NCBI GenBank assembly: GCA_026770585.1
Contig: MU647098.1
Span: forward strand, 72,141-82,213
Direction of reading: 5' to 3'
DNA length: 10,073 nt
From: Baffinella frigidus
Lineage: Eukaryota > Cryptophyceae > Cryptomonadales > Baffinellaceae
Both the position numbers and the translations under genes were made by a program. Numbering within the stretch: the stretch's first letter is position 1; the number at the start of each line of letters is the position of its first letter. A model generated the notes under the pieces. That model was given only the letters and a program-made list of their open reading frames with translations. It ran no database searches and was not told the DNA's origin. This document shows, piece by piece, positions 1 through 5,435 of the stretch.

Positions 1-103
1 CCCCCCCATGCGTCCTGAAGACAGTTTCCCTGAACACTTCGCAGATTCTCCCCTCCCACCCCTGTCGACAAACCATCGAATTTCCCTTCACTTCTCCTCC
101 CCC

Positions 104-197
104 CGGTGATTCTTTTTCTCGCAGTACTGACAGGGGGGAGGCTTGTTAGCAGCTGCTAGACTAGCCCTGCGGCGGGCCCGTCCGCAGGGCCGCGCGG
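104..197 (+). pseudogene. Decayed first copy of the LLDEV exon cassette
   Basis: A pyrimidine-rich tract ending in CTCGCAG is followed by TACTGACAGG and, after a second GCAG, by a decayed version of the LLDEV exon found at 452 and 594. LLD is still readable, but the next codon is TAG and the frame then shifts, so this copy cannot encode the peptide of the other two. A 9-bp hairpin (164-172 with 182-190, GCCCTGCGG/CCGCAGGGC) has formed in the GC-rich part. A foldback element abuts its 3' end at about 200. The identification rests on alignment by eye with the two better copies. Confidence 0.55.
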
Positions 198-199
198 CC

Positions 200-290
200 T
201 AACTAAAAATGCGGTAGTTGGGGCTACGGCATTGCCTAGGACCTCCTACTGTAGGCCAAAATCCTAGGACTTTTTGGTCATAGGAGCCCT
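200..290 (+). mobile_element. Foldback/MITE-like element A, truncated copy
   Basis: This matches the left arm and centre of the complete element at 1872-2012, including CTAAAAATG, GGCATTGCCTAGGACCTCC and TCCTAGGACTTTTTGGTCAT. It lacks the whole right arm. The match stops at TAGGAGCCCT exactly where element B begins, so B either inserted there and the remainder was lost, or the two were joined by recombination. There is no coding capacity, as expected for a non-autonomous TIR element. Confidence 0.8.
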
Positions 291-412
291 CTTGCTCTCC
301 CTCAGTTTTATCTGGCTCGCCCCTAAAGGTATTTAAGAGCAGAAATTCAGCACAACAGGGCGAATAGAAAGCCTTTGGGACGAGCCAGAATGAAACTGAG
401 GCAGAGCTAGGA
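289..412 (+). mobile_element. Foldback/MITE-like element B, copy 1
   Basis: The left end (CTTGCTCTCCCTCAGTTTTA) is inverted at the right end (CTGAGGCAGAGCTAG); the arms extend to GGCTCG/CGAGCC and then decay. The same termini occur at 2334-2454 and 7862-7991, with a half copy at 8212. It is about 124 bp and has no coding capacity. No clear target-site duplication is visible. It is followed at once by CCTTGTTTGCAG, a splice-acceptor-like sequence leading to the next LLDEV cassette. Confidence 0.85.
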
Positions 413-451
413 TCCTTGTTTGCAGGCGTAGGACTGACGGGGGCTCCTGGT

Positions 452-511
452 GCGCAGCTACTGGACGAGGTGGGCCCGTCCGCGGGGCCGGGAGGACGGT
501 CTCCGCCGGCC
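452..511 (+). CDS. Exon-like LLDEV cassette, copy 2
   Basis: Starting in the acceptor-like GTGCGCAG, the frame reads AQLLDEVGPSAGPGGRSPPA. Compared with the copy at 594, the four differences (CTA/CTC, GGC/GGG, CCG/CCA, TCT/TCA) all fall at third codon positions and are all synonymous. That is strong internal evidence that this frame is or recently was translated. The frame stays open downstream to about 754, but beyond the cassette it no longer matches the other copy. I do not recognise the peptide; it is rich in Gly and Pro and probably disordered. It is unclear whether this copy is expressed or is a duplicated fragment. Confidence 0.5.
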
Positions 512-581
512 GTCATCACTGACGGTGGATGGAGCCATCTTTGTTCACGGCACCCATTCTGGTTCGCAGTACTGACGGTGG

Positions 582-725
582 ATGGATCTTTGTGCGCAGC
601 TCCTGGACGAGGTGGGGCCGTCCGCGGGGCCAGGAGGACGGTCACCGCCGGCTGCGGCGTCGCTGGCGGCTGCGCGCGCGTTTGTCAAGGGGAGTCAGCA
701 ACGCCGCGTGTTTGGCCTCGAGCAG
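582..725 (+). CDS. Exon-like ORF joining LLDEV and RAFVKGS cassettes
   Basis: An ATG at 582 opens a 48-codon frame that contains the LLDEV peptide (residues about 5-24), an Ala-rich linker, and RAFVKGSQQRRVFGLEQ, and ends at CAG followed by GTTCC, a normal-looking 5' splice site at 725/726. This is the only place where the two peptide families are contiguous, so it may show the ancestral exon. The upstream GCAG at about 570 could instead be an acceptor, but that frame meets a TGA before the ATG, which favours either the ATG or the GCAG at 598. Four other copies of the second half follow downstream. Function unknown; the C-terminal part is basic (QQRR). Confidence 0.5.
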
Positions 726-740
726 GTTCCAGCAATCGAA

Positions 741-834
741 CCGCTGCGATTTAGTGTATTCATCGAAATAGAACCGGTGTGGTTTGGTGTATTTATTTCA
801 TGAACCGGTGCGATTTGGTGCATTTATCTCAAAC
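741..834 (+). repeat. 31-bp minisatellite, block 1
   Basis: There are three units of the type CCGGTGCGATTTGGTG followed by TATTTATCTC, starting at 741, 774 and 805; the last two are exactly 31 bp apart. The period is not a multiple of three, so the repeat does not encode a stable peptide. It sits between two exon-like copies and fits intron sequence. Confidence 0.9.
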
Positions 835-842
835 AGTGACAG

Positions 843-895
843 CGCGCGCGTTCGTTAAGAGGAGACAGCAACGCCGCGTCTTCGGCCTCGAGCAG
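843..895 (+). CDS. Exon-like RAFVKGS cassette, copy 2
   Basis: It follows GTGACAG (acceptor AG at 841-842) and ends CAG|GTTCTAG. Two bases (CG) precede the first full codon, so the intron phase is 1 at the start and 0 at the end. The peptide is R-A-F-V-K-R-R-Q-Q-R-R-V-F-G-L-E-Q. Against the copy at 1064, TTT/TTC and GTC/GTT are silent. GGG AGT changed to AGG AGA replaces Gly-Ser by Arg-Arg, the most divergent codon pair of the family. At 53 nt it would be a very short exon. Function unknown. Confidence 0.45.
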
Positions 896-909
896 GTTCT
901 AGAATCGAA

Positions 910-1054
910 CCGTTGCGATTTATTGTGTTCCGGTGTGATTTGGTGTGTTTATCTCTTGAACTGGTGCGAGTTGGTGAGTTAATCTCATGGACCGGTGCGT
1001 GTTGGTGTATTTATCTCGTGGACCGGTGCGATTTGGTGTATTCATCTCAAGAGA
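910..1054 (+). repeat. 31-bp minisatellite, block 2
   Basis: Degenerate units begin with CCG/CTG-GTGCG at 961, 992 and 1023 (exactly 31 bp apart), preceded by a more diverged pair near 911-958. It lies between RAFVKGS copies 2 and 3 and ends in AAGAGATACCAACAG, which supplies the acceptor-like AG of copy 3. Confidence 0.92.
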
Positions 1055-1063
1055 TACCAACAG

Positions 1064-1116
1064 CGCGCGCGTTTGTCAAGGGGAGTCAGCAACGCCGCGT
1101 CTTCGGCCTCGAGCAG
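1064..1116 (+). CDS. Exon-like RAFVKGS cassette, copy 3
   Basis: The acceptor is ACCAACAG at 1056-1063 and the donor is CAG|GTGACT at 1116/1117, the best 5' splice-site match in this array. The peptide RAFVKGSQQRRVFGLEQ is identical to that of the copy within 582-725; the only DNA differences, GTC/GTG and TTC/TTT, are silent third-position changes. The phase is 1 at the start and 0 at the end. Downstream lies a foldback element rather than the usual 31-bp repeat. Confidence 0.5.
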
Positions 1117-1125
1117 GTGACTTTC

Positions 1126-1240
1126 CGTTAGAAGAGCCCCTATGTCCCTACGGATTGCCTACCGTAGGGTCTACGGATGATCCACTGGTGGATTATTCAC
1201 CGATCCCTTTCTAGTCCGCTGCGTGGAACCCTAACTAGCG
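1126..1240 (+). mobile_element. Foldback/MITE-like element D, copy 1
   Basis: It contains the foldback core CCTACGGATTGCCTACCGTA, nearly identical to a stretch of the element A arm (CCTACGGAATTGCCTACCG), and ends TCCGCTGCGTGG. A related, partly inverted arrangement is at 7578-7737, which ends CCCGCTGTGTGG. It occupies the presumed intron between RAFVKGS copies 3 and 4. Boundaries are approximate because no target duplication is evident. Confidence 0.65.
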
Positions 1241-1267
1241 ATGCTAAATGAGGTCTAAGAGAGACAG

Positions 1268-1315
1268 ACGTGTGTCAAGGGGAGTCAGCAGCGCCACGTC
1301 TTCGGCCTCGAGCAG
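1268..1315 (+). CDS. Exon-like RAFVKGS cassette, copy 4 (5'-shortened)
   Basis: It follows GAGAGACAG and ends CAG|GTTCTAG. The peptide is T-C-V-K-G-S-Q-Q-R-H-V-F-G-L-E-Q. Five bases of the usual CGCGCGCG start are missing, so this copy would be spliced in phase 0 rather than phase 1. TTT to TGT and CGC to CAC are replacement changes (F to C, R to H), while CAA/CAG is silent. The changed phase and two replacements suggest a copy under weaker constraint, possibly decaying. Confidence 0.4.
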
Positions 1316-1330
1316 GTTCTAGTAATCGAA

Positions 1331-1475
1331 CCGTTGCGATTTAGTGTGTTCCGGTGTGATTTGGTGTATTTATCTCGTGAACTGGTGCGAGTTGGTGAGT
1401 TGATCTCATGGACCGGTGCTTTTTGGTGTATTTATCTCGTGGACCAGTGCGATTTGGTGTATTTATCACAAGAGA
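1331..1475 (+). repeat. 31-bp minisatellite, block 3
   Basis: This is nearly the same arrangement as block 2 (CCGTTGCGATTTAGTG, then GTGTGATTTGGTG, CTGGTGCGAG, CCGGTGCTTTTTGG, CCAGTGCGATTTGG), ending in AAGAGATACCACCAG. Exon plus minisatellite therefore appear to have duplicated together as a unit of about 200-220 bp. Confidence 0.9.
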
Positions 1476-1484
1476 TACCACCAG

Positions 1485-1537
1485 CGCGCGCGTTTGTCAA
1501 GGGGAGTCAGCAGCGCCGCGTCTTCGGCCTCGAGCAG
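1485..1537 (+). CDS. Exon-like RAFVKGS cassette, copy 5
   Basis: The acceptor is ACCACCAG at 1477-1484 and the donor is CAG|GTTCTC at 1537/1538. The peptide RAFVKGSQQRRVFGLEQ equals that of copy 3; CAA to CAG is the only difference in the coding stretch and is silent. Phase 1 to phase 0. A phase-0 donor fits the next exon family (EHTHRV), whose copies begin directly after GCAG on a codon boundary, so splicing of this exon to one at 1673, 1709, 1776 or 2049 would keep frame. Confidence 0.5.
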
Positions 1538-1624
1538 GTTCTCGATTTACTCAGCCAAAGCTAGAGGTTGCTCCTCCTCAGAAGGCAGAGACTTTGGACG
1601 ACGCTGATTCAGTAATCTTCCGAA

Positions 1625-1702
1625 ATGAGATTCAAGGCGCTTTGCGACGTGACCGACGTGGAGGCTTTGCAGGAGCAGACGCACCGCGTGACTCTTCCTT
1701 GA
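1625..1702 (+). CDS. Short ORF containing the first EHTHRV-like exon start
   Basis: An ATG at 1625 gives 25 codons ending EALQEQTHRVTLP and a TGA. Its last part, from GAG at 1673 just after CTTTGCAG, is homologous to the EHTHRV exons at 1776 and 2049 (GAGCAGACGCACCGCGTGAC against GAACACACACACCGCGTGAC). The upstream MRFKALCDVTDVEA may be coding or may be the 3' end of an intron. Only the repeat similarity supports it. Confidence 0.3.
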   Translation: MRFKALCDVTDVEALQEQTHRVTLP

Positions 1703-1796
1703 TCGCAGGAACACACACACCGCGTGACCTTCCTTGTTCACAGCAACACACACACACCACCTTCCTTGTTTGCAGGAACACACACACCGCGTGACT
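1673..1796 (+). repeat. Tandem array of a 32-36-bp unit carrying an exon start
   Basis: Four units join CTTCCTTGnTnnCAG, a textbook-like 3' splice site, to GAACACACACACCGCGTGAC. The exon-start points are 1673, 1709, 1744 and 1776. The third unit has lost the CGCGTGA part. Any of four equivalent AGs could be used as acceptor, so the array may be a source of alternative 3' splice sites or a replication-slippage product. Confidence 0.85.
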
Positions 1797-1856
1797 TTGG
1801 CCGAGGCACGCGTGCCGATGTGGAGCGAGGCTACCTTGTATTCGCGACGCGGCTGA
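1776..1856 (+). CDS. Exon-like EHTHRV cassette, copy 1 (truncated by stop)
   Basis: Directly after CCTTGTTTGCAG the phase-0 frame reads EHTHRVTLAEARVPMWSEA and ends at a TGA at 1854. Against the copy at 2049, ACT/ACG, TTG/CTC and CCG/CCC are silent, while ATG/GTG and AGC/AAC are replacements; similarity ends after the Glu following Trp. The early stop after 26 codons means the copy is either a terminal exon, is spliced before the stop, or is broken. Foldback element A begins 16 bp downstream. Confidence 0.45.
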   Translation, partial: EHTHRVTLAEARVPMWSEATLYSRRG

Positions 1857-1871
1857 CGTTACTAGGGTCAT

Positions 1872-2012
1872 GGACTAAAAATGGGGTAATTAGGCCTACG
1901 GCATTGCCTAGGACCTCCCACTGTAGGCCAAAATCCTAGGACTTTTTGGTCATAGGAGCCCTACGGCCTACGGTAGGCAATTCCGTAGGCCTAACTACCC
2001 CAAGTTTAGTCC
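1872..2012. mobile_element. Foldback/MITE-like element A, complete copy
   Basis: This is a 141-bp element with long terminal inverted repeats. The left end is GGACTAAAAATGGGGTAATT and the reverse complement of the right end is GGACTAAACTTGGGGTAGTT, with pairing continuing through AGGCCTACGGnATTGCCTA (about 39 bp of arm). The centre contains TCCTAGGACTTTTTGGTCAT. It has no ORF, and no convincing target duplication is seen (GTCAT left, GTTAG right). A truncated copy is at 200-290. The family cannot be assigned without a search. Confidence 0.92.
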
Positions 2013-2048
2013 GTTAGCCTATGAACGTGGCGGCATTCTGGTTCGCAG

Positions 2049-2219
2049 GAACACACACACCGCGTGACGCTCGCCGAGGCACGCGTGCCCGTGTGGAACG
2101 AGCAGGGCGCCGAGGGGGTGCTCTCTCGCTCCTTCTGGGTCGGTGCGTGCCCCCCACCATCCAGAAAGCGTACGTTAGAGGAGGACGTATTTGCACGCGA
2201 CTCCGTACACATTTTATAA
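2049..2219 (+). CDS. Exon-like EHTHRV cassette, copy 2 (longest)
   Basis: After TCTGGTTCGCAG the phase-0 frame runs 56 codons to a TAA. It starts EHTHRVTLAEARVPVWNEQ and continues through a Gly/Ser/Phe/Trp-containing stretch to RKRTLEEDVFARD. Internal GT sites (TCG|GTGCGT near 2141 and GAC|GTATTT near 2187) could be donors, so the stop need not be used. The divergence pattern against the copy at 1776 supports this frame. A looser protein-level match (THT, then EALRSDIPVWREQ) appears near 9916-9977. Not recognised as a known domain; hypothetical. Confidence 0.5.
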   Translation, partial: EHTHRVTLAEARVPVWNEQGAEGVLSRSFWVGACPPPSRKRTLEEDVFARDSVHIL

Positions 2220-2277
2220 CGTAAAAATAGGCCTTTAAAAGTCCTAGAATTTCCTGCAAAATCGGTTTAGTGCTGGC

Positions 2278-2301
2278 AAGTCCCCCGTTAACGGGTGACT
2301 T
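2278..2301. repeat. Palindrome centred on GTTAAC
   Basis: AAGTCCCCCG TTAA CGGGTGACTT pairs at 9 of 10 arm positions, with a perfect 12-bp core CCCGTTAACGGG at 2284-2295. It may be a small hairpin or the centre of a decayed foldback. Confidence 0.8.
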
Positions 2302-2333
2302 AAGGTGCTCGCGAACGGTAGCTTGTGGCATTA

Positions 2334-2454
2334 CCTAGCTCTGCCTGAGTAAACCTGGGCTCGCCATAAAACACATTCAGAGCGGGAACTCCAGTACAAA
2401 AAGGGGATTAAAATGCTTTTATGACAAGCCCAGTTTTACTCTGGCAGAGCGAGG
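2334..2454. mobile_element. Foldback/MITE-like element B, copy 2
   Basis: The left end CCTAGCTCTGCCTGAGTAAA and the reverse complement of the right end, CCTCGCTCTGCCAGAGTAAA, match at all but a few positions; pairing continues through the CTGGGCTyGyCATAAAA stretch, giving arms of about 38 bp in 121 bp. This is the clearest inverted repeat of the B family. There is no coding capacity. Confidence 0.92.
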
Positions 2455-2976
2455 CCTCAGCGCCCACCTTGCAGCAGGAAACCTCCCGAGTACAGCGTTA
2501 TTCACCACACGGAATTGAATACGGTAGGCCATCCGCTTAAAAGACTACGAGGCACACCAGCCCCGGATATCCGGTGTAACGTGACCAACACTCACTGACT
2601 TTTGGCGTGTTCCCTAAGAAACAATTCTATGATTAACTTTAGAATGTTCCTCGTAGTGTTCTGAGTGGTGGCTGATAGGACCGAGTGTTGAAAAGGAAGG
2701 GGGTTCGCACGCACGACCAACCGGTTGAGGTACCTTCCTGGTACAAAACCTTCCCAGTCCACGCCAGGTCAAAAGTCGAAATTTGAACGATTTTTCATTT
2801 TACTACACGACCTAGAAGTAAAGTTGATTCTACCCGGGAAACACGCCAGAAGTGTTGGGAATTAGAGCTGTTTGCTGGCGGAGTTTTAAAAATCTGTACC
2901 ACGATGAGCCATCTAAACACTTTTAGCGCGAAGGAGTGTGTGTGAAAACCCCCCTTCTGCCCTGGCGCGGTTATTC
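2455..2976. other. No gene seen
   Basis: This stretch holds no repeated exon, no microsatellite and no ORF with supporting evidence. A 12-bp palindrome CCGGATATCCGG lies near 2563-2574. AACACTC near 2588 and GAGTGTT near 2683 form a weak inverted pair. The predicted minus-strand frame near 2795-3079 overlaps the inverted arms of element C and has no independent support. Confidence 0.6.
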
Positions 2977-3121
2977 CACAGAAGAGCAGTTTTCGCATCT
3001 GTTGGCCACGAAAAGAACCAGACAACGCCGAAAGTTGACATTTTAGTACCCACTCCGTCAACGTTTGCCATTGTTTCATTCTTTTCTATGGCCAACACAC
3101 GCGAAAACTGCTCTAACAGAG
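2977..3121. mobile_element. Foldback/MITE-like element C, copy 1
   Basis: The left arm contains AGAGCAGTTTTCGCATCTGT, TGGCCACGAAAAGAA and AAAGTTGAC; the right arm reads these back as GTCAACGTTT, TTCTTTTCTATGGCCA and GCGAAAACTGCTCT. The arms are about 70 nt each around a short loop (TTTTAGTACCCACTC), so nearly the whole element is a hairpin. Relatives are at 8283-8408, 8084-8158 and 8969-9019. Confidence 0.9.
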
Positions 3122-3153
3122 CTGAAGTCTCAACGCTTCTGCACATTTTTCAG

Positions 3154-3296
3154 GCATAGCGGAGCTGCTGACCGGCGTGCAATCTCCCGCGCACAATTGG
3201 ACTTCGCCAGCCCCTTCCGAAGGGGCCACTTATGATGTTGATGATGGCAAGGGGTCTCCTGATGATGATGACAACGGGGCTTCTGATGAACCCTAA
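3154..3296 (+). CDS. Exon-like GIAELL cassette, copy 1
   Basis: It follows CACATTTTTCAG, a good 3' splice site, with two bases (GC) before the first full codon (phase 1). The frame reads IAELLTGVQSPAHNWTSP and then an acidic, disordered-looking run rich in Asp and Gly, until a TAA at 3294-3296. That stop lies inside the telomere-like CCCTAAC. Against copy 2, ATA/ATC, CTG/TTG, ACC/ACG, CAC/CAT and AAT/AAC are silent, with only a few replacements in the conserved part. Without a visible donor before the stop, this copy looks like a terminal exon or a copy read into the intron. Function unknown. Confidence 0.5.
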
Positions 3297-3318
3297 CTCC
3301 CAACCCCTAACCCTGCAG
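3291..3318 (+). repeat. Short telomere-like heptamer run ending in CAG
   Basis: There are four consecutive 7-mers in perfect register: CCCTAAC, TCCCAAC, CCCTAAC, CCTGCAG. The last supplies CAG directly before exon-like copy 2 of GIAELL at 3319. The run replaces the TTTTTCAG found before copy 1. Confidence 0.85.
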
Positions 3319-3461
3319 GCATCGCGGAGTTGCTGACGGGCGTGACCTCTCCCGCGCATAACTGGGCTTCGCCTCCTGAAGGGGCCCAAGATGATGATGG
3401 AAAGGGGACTCCTGATGAGCAGGCGTTCCGCCTTCTGATCGGCGCCCTCGATAATTTCGAG
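3319..3461 (+). CDS. Exon-like GIAELL cassette, copy 2
   Basis: It begins after CCTGCAG in the same phase as copy 1 (GC before ATC). The frame reads IAELLTGVTSPAHNWASP, an acidic DDDGKGTPDE segment, and a more ordered QAFRLLIGALDNFE. A possible phase-0 donor, GAG|GTTCTC, follows at 3461/3462, immediately before the CT microsatellite. If it is not used, the frame continues as Leu-Ser repeats to a TAG at 3672. The start lies 165 bp from that of copy 1, a tandem exon duplication. I do not recognise the family; the RLLIGALDNF segment could form an amphipathic helix. Confidence 0.55.
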
Positions 3462-3462
3462 G

Positions 3463-3489
3463 TTCTCTCTCGCTCCATCTCTCTCTCCA

Positions 3490-3563
<74 letters not shown>

Positions 3564-3569
3564 CCTCTC

Positions 3570-3617
<48 letters not shown>

Positions 3618-3676
3618 TCTGTCTCTCTCTCTCTCTGTCTCTGTCTCTCTCTCTCTGTCTCTCTCTCTCTCTAGAG

Positions 3677-3704
<28 letters not shown>
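3463..3704 (+). repeat. CT/GA microsatellite
   Basis: About 240 bp of almost pure CT dinucleotide, with sporadic TTT, CCC and GTCT interruptions and one CTAGAG at 3671-3676. The TAG after a long pyrimidine run is a formally ideal 3' splice site. The tract makes artificial Leu-Ser frames on + and Arg-Glu frames on -. Confidence 0.98.
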
Positions 3705-3707
<3 letters not shown>

Positions 3708-3711
3708 CGCC

Positions 3712-3876
3712 ATGTCCCTCGCACACTCCAGAAACCTCCTCGAATGCTCAGTTATGATGGCTCTGTACAGCTCGGGGAGCGAAGCGCGTAGATCTAGAGT
3801 AGAGGCTGCCATGTATCACCGCTTAGCAGCCACCGGGGGCTTCATGGATACAGTCTATCTAAACGATTTGTACTAG
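3712..3876 (+). CDS. Short ORF after the CT tract, 54 codons
   Basis: It runs from ATG at 3712 to TAG at 3874. The peptide begins MSLAHSRNLLECSVMMALYS, is followed by a basic Ser/Arg stretch, and ends in GGFMDTVYLNDLY. It is open upstream through the microsatellite, so it could be the 3' part of an exon spliced at the TAG at 3674. The DNA motif GATGGCTCTGTACAGC within it recurs in the tandem repeats at 4162 and 4232, where the shared-frame evidence favours a different reading (DGSVQ). That conflict lowers confidence. Its 3' half overlaps an imperfect inverted repeat. Confidence 0.3.
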   Translation: MSLAHSRNLLECSVMMALYSSGSEARRSRVEAAMYHRLAATGGFMDTVYLNDLY

Positions 3877-3963
3877 AATCTTATCCACTACCCTGGAATC
3901 TAACCGGAATTTCACCTTGAATTCAAGGCACAAAGGTCCTCGGTCGCTGCTAAGTGGATACCG
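3813..3963. repeat. Imperfect inverted repeat, possible foldback element
   Basis: GTATCACCGCTTAGCAGCCA at 3813 pairs with the reverse of CGGTCGCTGCTAAGTGGATA at 3941-3960, matching at most positions over about 22 bp. A palindrome CCTTGAATTCAAGG lies inside near 3915. No second copy of the whole unit is seen, so it could be a diverged MITE or chance. Confidence 0.55.
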
Positions 3964-4158
3964 TGGGCCATGGTCTCCTTGTTGTTTTCGCACCGGGCCA
4001 CGTCGATTAGGCGACGCACGAGTGGCCGCTGCGAACAGTGGGGGCTGCGGGGGCAGGCCTCACAGACCATTCGCCCAGCGGCGAAAGTGGCCAGGTTGAG
4101 CTTGCATCGTTGAGATGGGCGTATTGCGAAACAGAACCATATGGTCCGGGAGTAGAGG

Positions 4159-4305
4159 CAGGATGGCTCTGTACAGCGGGTTGGGCTCCGTACAGCCAGT
4201 GAGTTGGGATGACACTGTTGCAGTGCGCCAGGATGGCTCTGTACAGCGAGTTAGGCTCCGCACGGGCAGTGAGGTGGGAGTGCGTCCTGCATAAAGTGAA
4301 GAGGG
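4159..4305 (+). repeat. 70-bp tandem duplication with shared frame DGSVQRV
   Basis: CAGGATGGCTCTGTACAGCG begins at 4159 and again at 4229. In the common frame both read QDGSVQRV(G/R)LRT(A/G)SE; CGG/CGA, CGT/CGC and ACA/ACG are silent and four changes alter the protein. The first copy hits TGA after ELG; the second runs to VGVRPA and TAA. A third, partial copy (WDGSGQRVGLR) is at 4925-4957. The resemblance to short W-D-G repeat proteins is only superficial; this is an unrecognised coding-like repeat. Confidence 0.6.
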
Positions 4306-4522
4306 ATGCACCCCCCCCTGGCGGGGCCAGCCTCTCAGCATATCACACTGCTAGAGTGACCACGCCAGGATGATCGAAACATCCACCCGTTTTGACATCT
4401 TCCAAGGGAAACCCCTTGAATCCTTAAGTCAACCACGTCAGATCTTACGTGGATAAGGCGTCGGTTTCCCTCGATTAATCTAGCGTGGGAGTGCGCGCAC
4501 TGGTGGATGCATCCTCCGTCAA

Positions 4523-4555
4523 GTGAAGATGGATGCTTCCGGGGGTGCAGGTTCT
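4523..4555 (+). pseudogene. VKxDASGGAG fragment, copy 1
   Basis: GTGAAGATGGATGCTTCC and the following codons read VKMDASGGAGS, with a TAG a few codons later. The same peptide with silent changes is at 4675, and a diverged relative (VKRDAPPPGG) starts at 4296. It is too short to judge alone; I take it as a fragment of a repeated exon. Confidence 0.4.
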
Positions 4556-4617
4556 GTCCCGCTATCTTAGGCTTCTGACGCCGAAGATAAGGGTGCATAT
4601 GCTGTTTTAGGCATACA

Positions 4618-4815
4618 ATGATGCTATCTTACGCCTGTTTACGTAGGCAGATTCTGGCATGTTCCGAGATGAAAGTGAAGAGGGATGCTTCTGGGGGTGC
4701 AGGATCAGCCTGCGCAGCGAACTGTGATTCCCAAAATGTGGATAGCATTGAACGGACGAACCCGGAAAGATTGACTGGAGGTGAATTCGAAGAGTTGGGC
4801 TCCGTCGTACACTAA
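4618..4815 (+). CDS. ORF containing VKxDASGGAG copy 2
   Basis: A 65-codon frame begins at ATG 4618 and ends at a TAA. Its middle reads VKRDASGGAGSACAA and its end is GEFEELGSVVH. Relative to copy 1 at 4523, TCC/TCT, GGT/GGA and TCT/TCA are third-position silent changes and ATG/AGG is a replacement. The terminal GEFEELG part is the start of a 136-bp duplication whose second copy (5168) reads DEFAELG in the same frame. The upstream part has no second support, and the true start may be an acceptor rather than this ATG. Function unknown. Confidence 0.35.
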   Translation: MMLSYACLRRQILACSEMKVKRDASGGAGSACAANCDSQNVDSIERTNPERLTGGEFEELGSVVH

Positions 4816-4906
4816 CAGACACGCGTGGGATTGCATCCGCAGGGGGTCTTATTATGTGGTCATGCTGGTCTTGCAATCAATAAATTCTCTCATCCGGGGG
4901 TGCAAG
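4771..4906 (+). repeat. Dispersed duplication, copy 1
   Basis: It matches 5168-5303 over nearly its whole length, including AGACACGCGTGGGATTGCAT, CCGCAG and CAATAAATTCTCTCATCC. The two copies lie about 397 bp apart. In the frame that is fully open in copy 2, this copy has a TAA and a shifted segment, so it is the more damaged one. Confidence 0.9.
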
Positions 4907-4958
4907 AACACGGATGCAGTGAGTTGGGATGGCTCTGGACAGCGAGTTGGGCTCCGTA

Positions 4959-5089
4959 TCCACCCTGGAGGCAACCCCGGGGCAAATTTTAAGTCAATCT
5001 CCCACAGATGCGCCCAGATTCCGAGCGCATTTGTGTGGGAGTTGACTTAAGGAACCATCGATTTGCCCATAAGTTGCCTCCAGGGTGGA
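4959..5089. mobile_element. Foldback/MITE-like element E
   Basis: The left end TCCACCCTGGAGGCAAC is perfectly inverted at the right end (GTTGCCTCCAGGGTGGA). Pairing continues with gaps through GGGCAAA, TTAAGTCAA, CTCCCACA and AATGCGC, so most of the 131 bp forms one long hairpin. It sits between the two copies of the dispersed duplication. No second copy is seen in the window and no target duplication is evident. Confidence 0.9.
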
Positions 5090-5141
5090 GTGAGGAGGGA
5101 TGCTTCCTCCTTACAGTCAATGATGTGGGATCCTCCCGGGG

Positions 5142-5435
5142 GTGCAGGAGCAAGCGAAGGAGGAGCGATTTACTGGAGATGAATTCGCAGAGTTGGGCTT
5201 CATACACCACCAACAGACACGCGTGGGATTGCATCCGCAGTTCTGGTCTCAGAACGTGGCCATGCTGGTCATCAATAAATTCTCTCATCCGGGGGAGCAG
5301 GAAGAAGCGAAGGAGGAGCGAGACCAGACCCTCGGATTGACCAAACGCGGCACTCCGTTTGGCCAGCGAGCCCTAGGTCTCCCCAAACTCATCCCGTCCC
5401 TTAATAGAATCTTTTTCAGAGAACTCCGAAACTAG
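5142..5435 (+). CDS. Exon-like ORF over duplication copy 2
   Basis: The frame is open for 97 codons. The stretch from about residue 12 to 50 (DEFAELGFIHHQQTRVGLH, then PQFWSQNVAMLVINKFSHPG) looks protein-like, with mixed hydrophobic and polar residues, and is followed by an acidic EEAKEE. The tail after about 5330 enters a degenerate tandem repeat and then foldback F, so it is probably not coding. In copy 1 at 4771 the same frame is broken. ATG 5142 may not be the real start because a GGTGCAG lies just upstream. I do not recognise the family. Confidence 0.35.
   Translation: MQEQAKEERFTGDEFAELGFIHHQQTRVGLHPQFWSQNVAMLVINKFSHPGEQEEAKEERDQTLGLTKRGTPFGQRALGLPKLIPSLNRIFFRELRN
5168..5303 (+). repeat. 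Dispersed duplication, copy 2
   Basis: This is the partner of 4771-4906. The DNA differs by substitutions and a few indels; the central segment after CCGCAG is the most diverged. Confidence 0.9.

Noticed and set aside
741-1475. Regularly spaced repeats that might suggest a CRISPR array
   Set aside because: Units are contiguous 31-bp minisatellite repeats without unique spacers, in eukaryotic-type DNA.
1727-1743. Ultra-short intron of about 20 nt (GTGACCTTCCTTG to CAG) between repeated CACACACCGC
   Set aside because: Better explained as tandem duplication of an acceptor plus exon start; such tiny introns are known mainly from AT-rich nucleomorph genomes.
2795-3146. Minus-strand ORFs over 2795-3146, with similar frames at 8109-8450
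   Set aside because: The similarity is explained by shared inverted-repeat element C.
3330-3674. 114-codon plus-strand ORF ending in a Leu-Ser repeat
   Set aside because: Only the first part (to 3461) has a supported second copy; the Leu-Ser part is the CT microsatellite.
3150-3812. 220-codon minus-strand ORF with a long Arg-Glu repeat
   Set aside because: It is the reverse reading of the CT microsatellite and antisense to the exon-like frames; no other evidence supports it.
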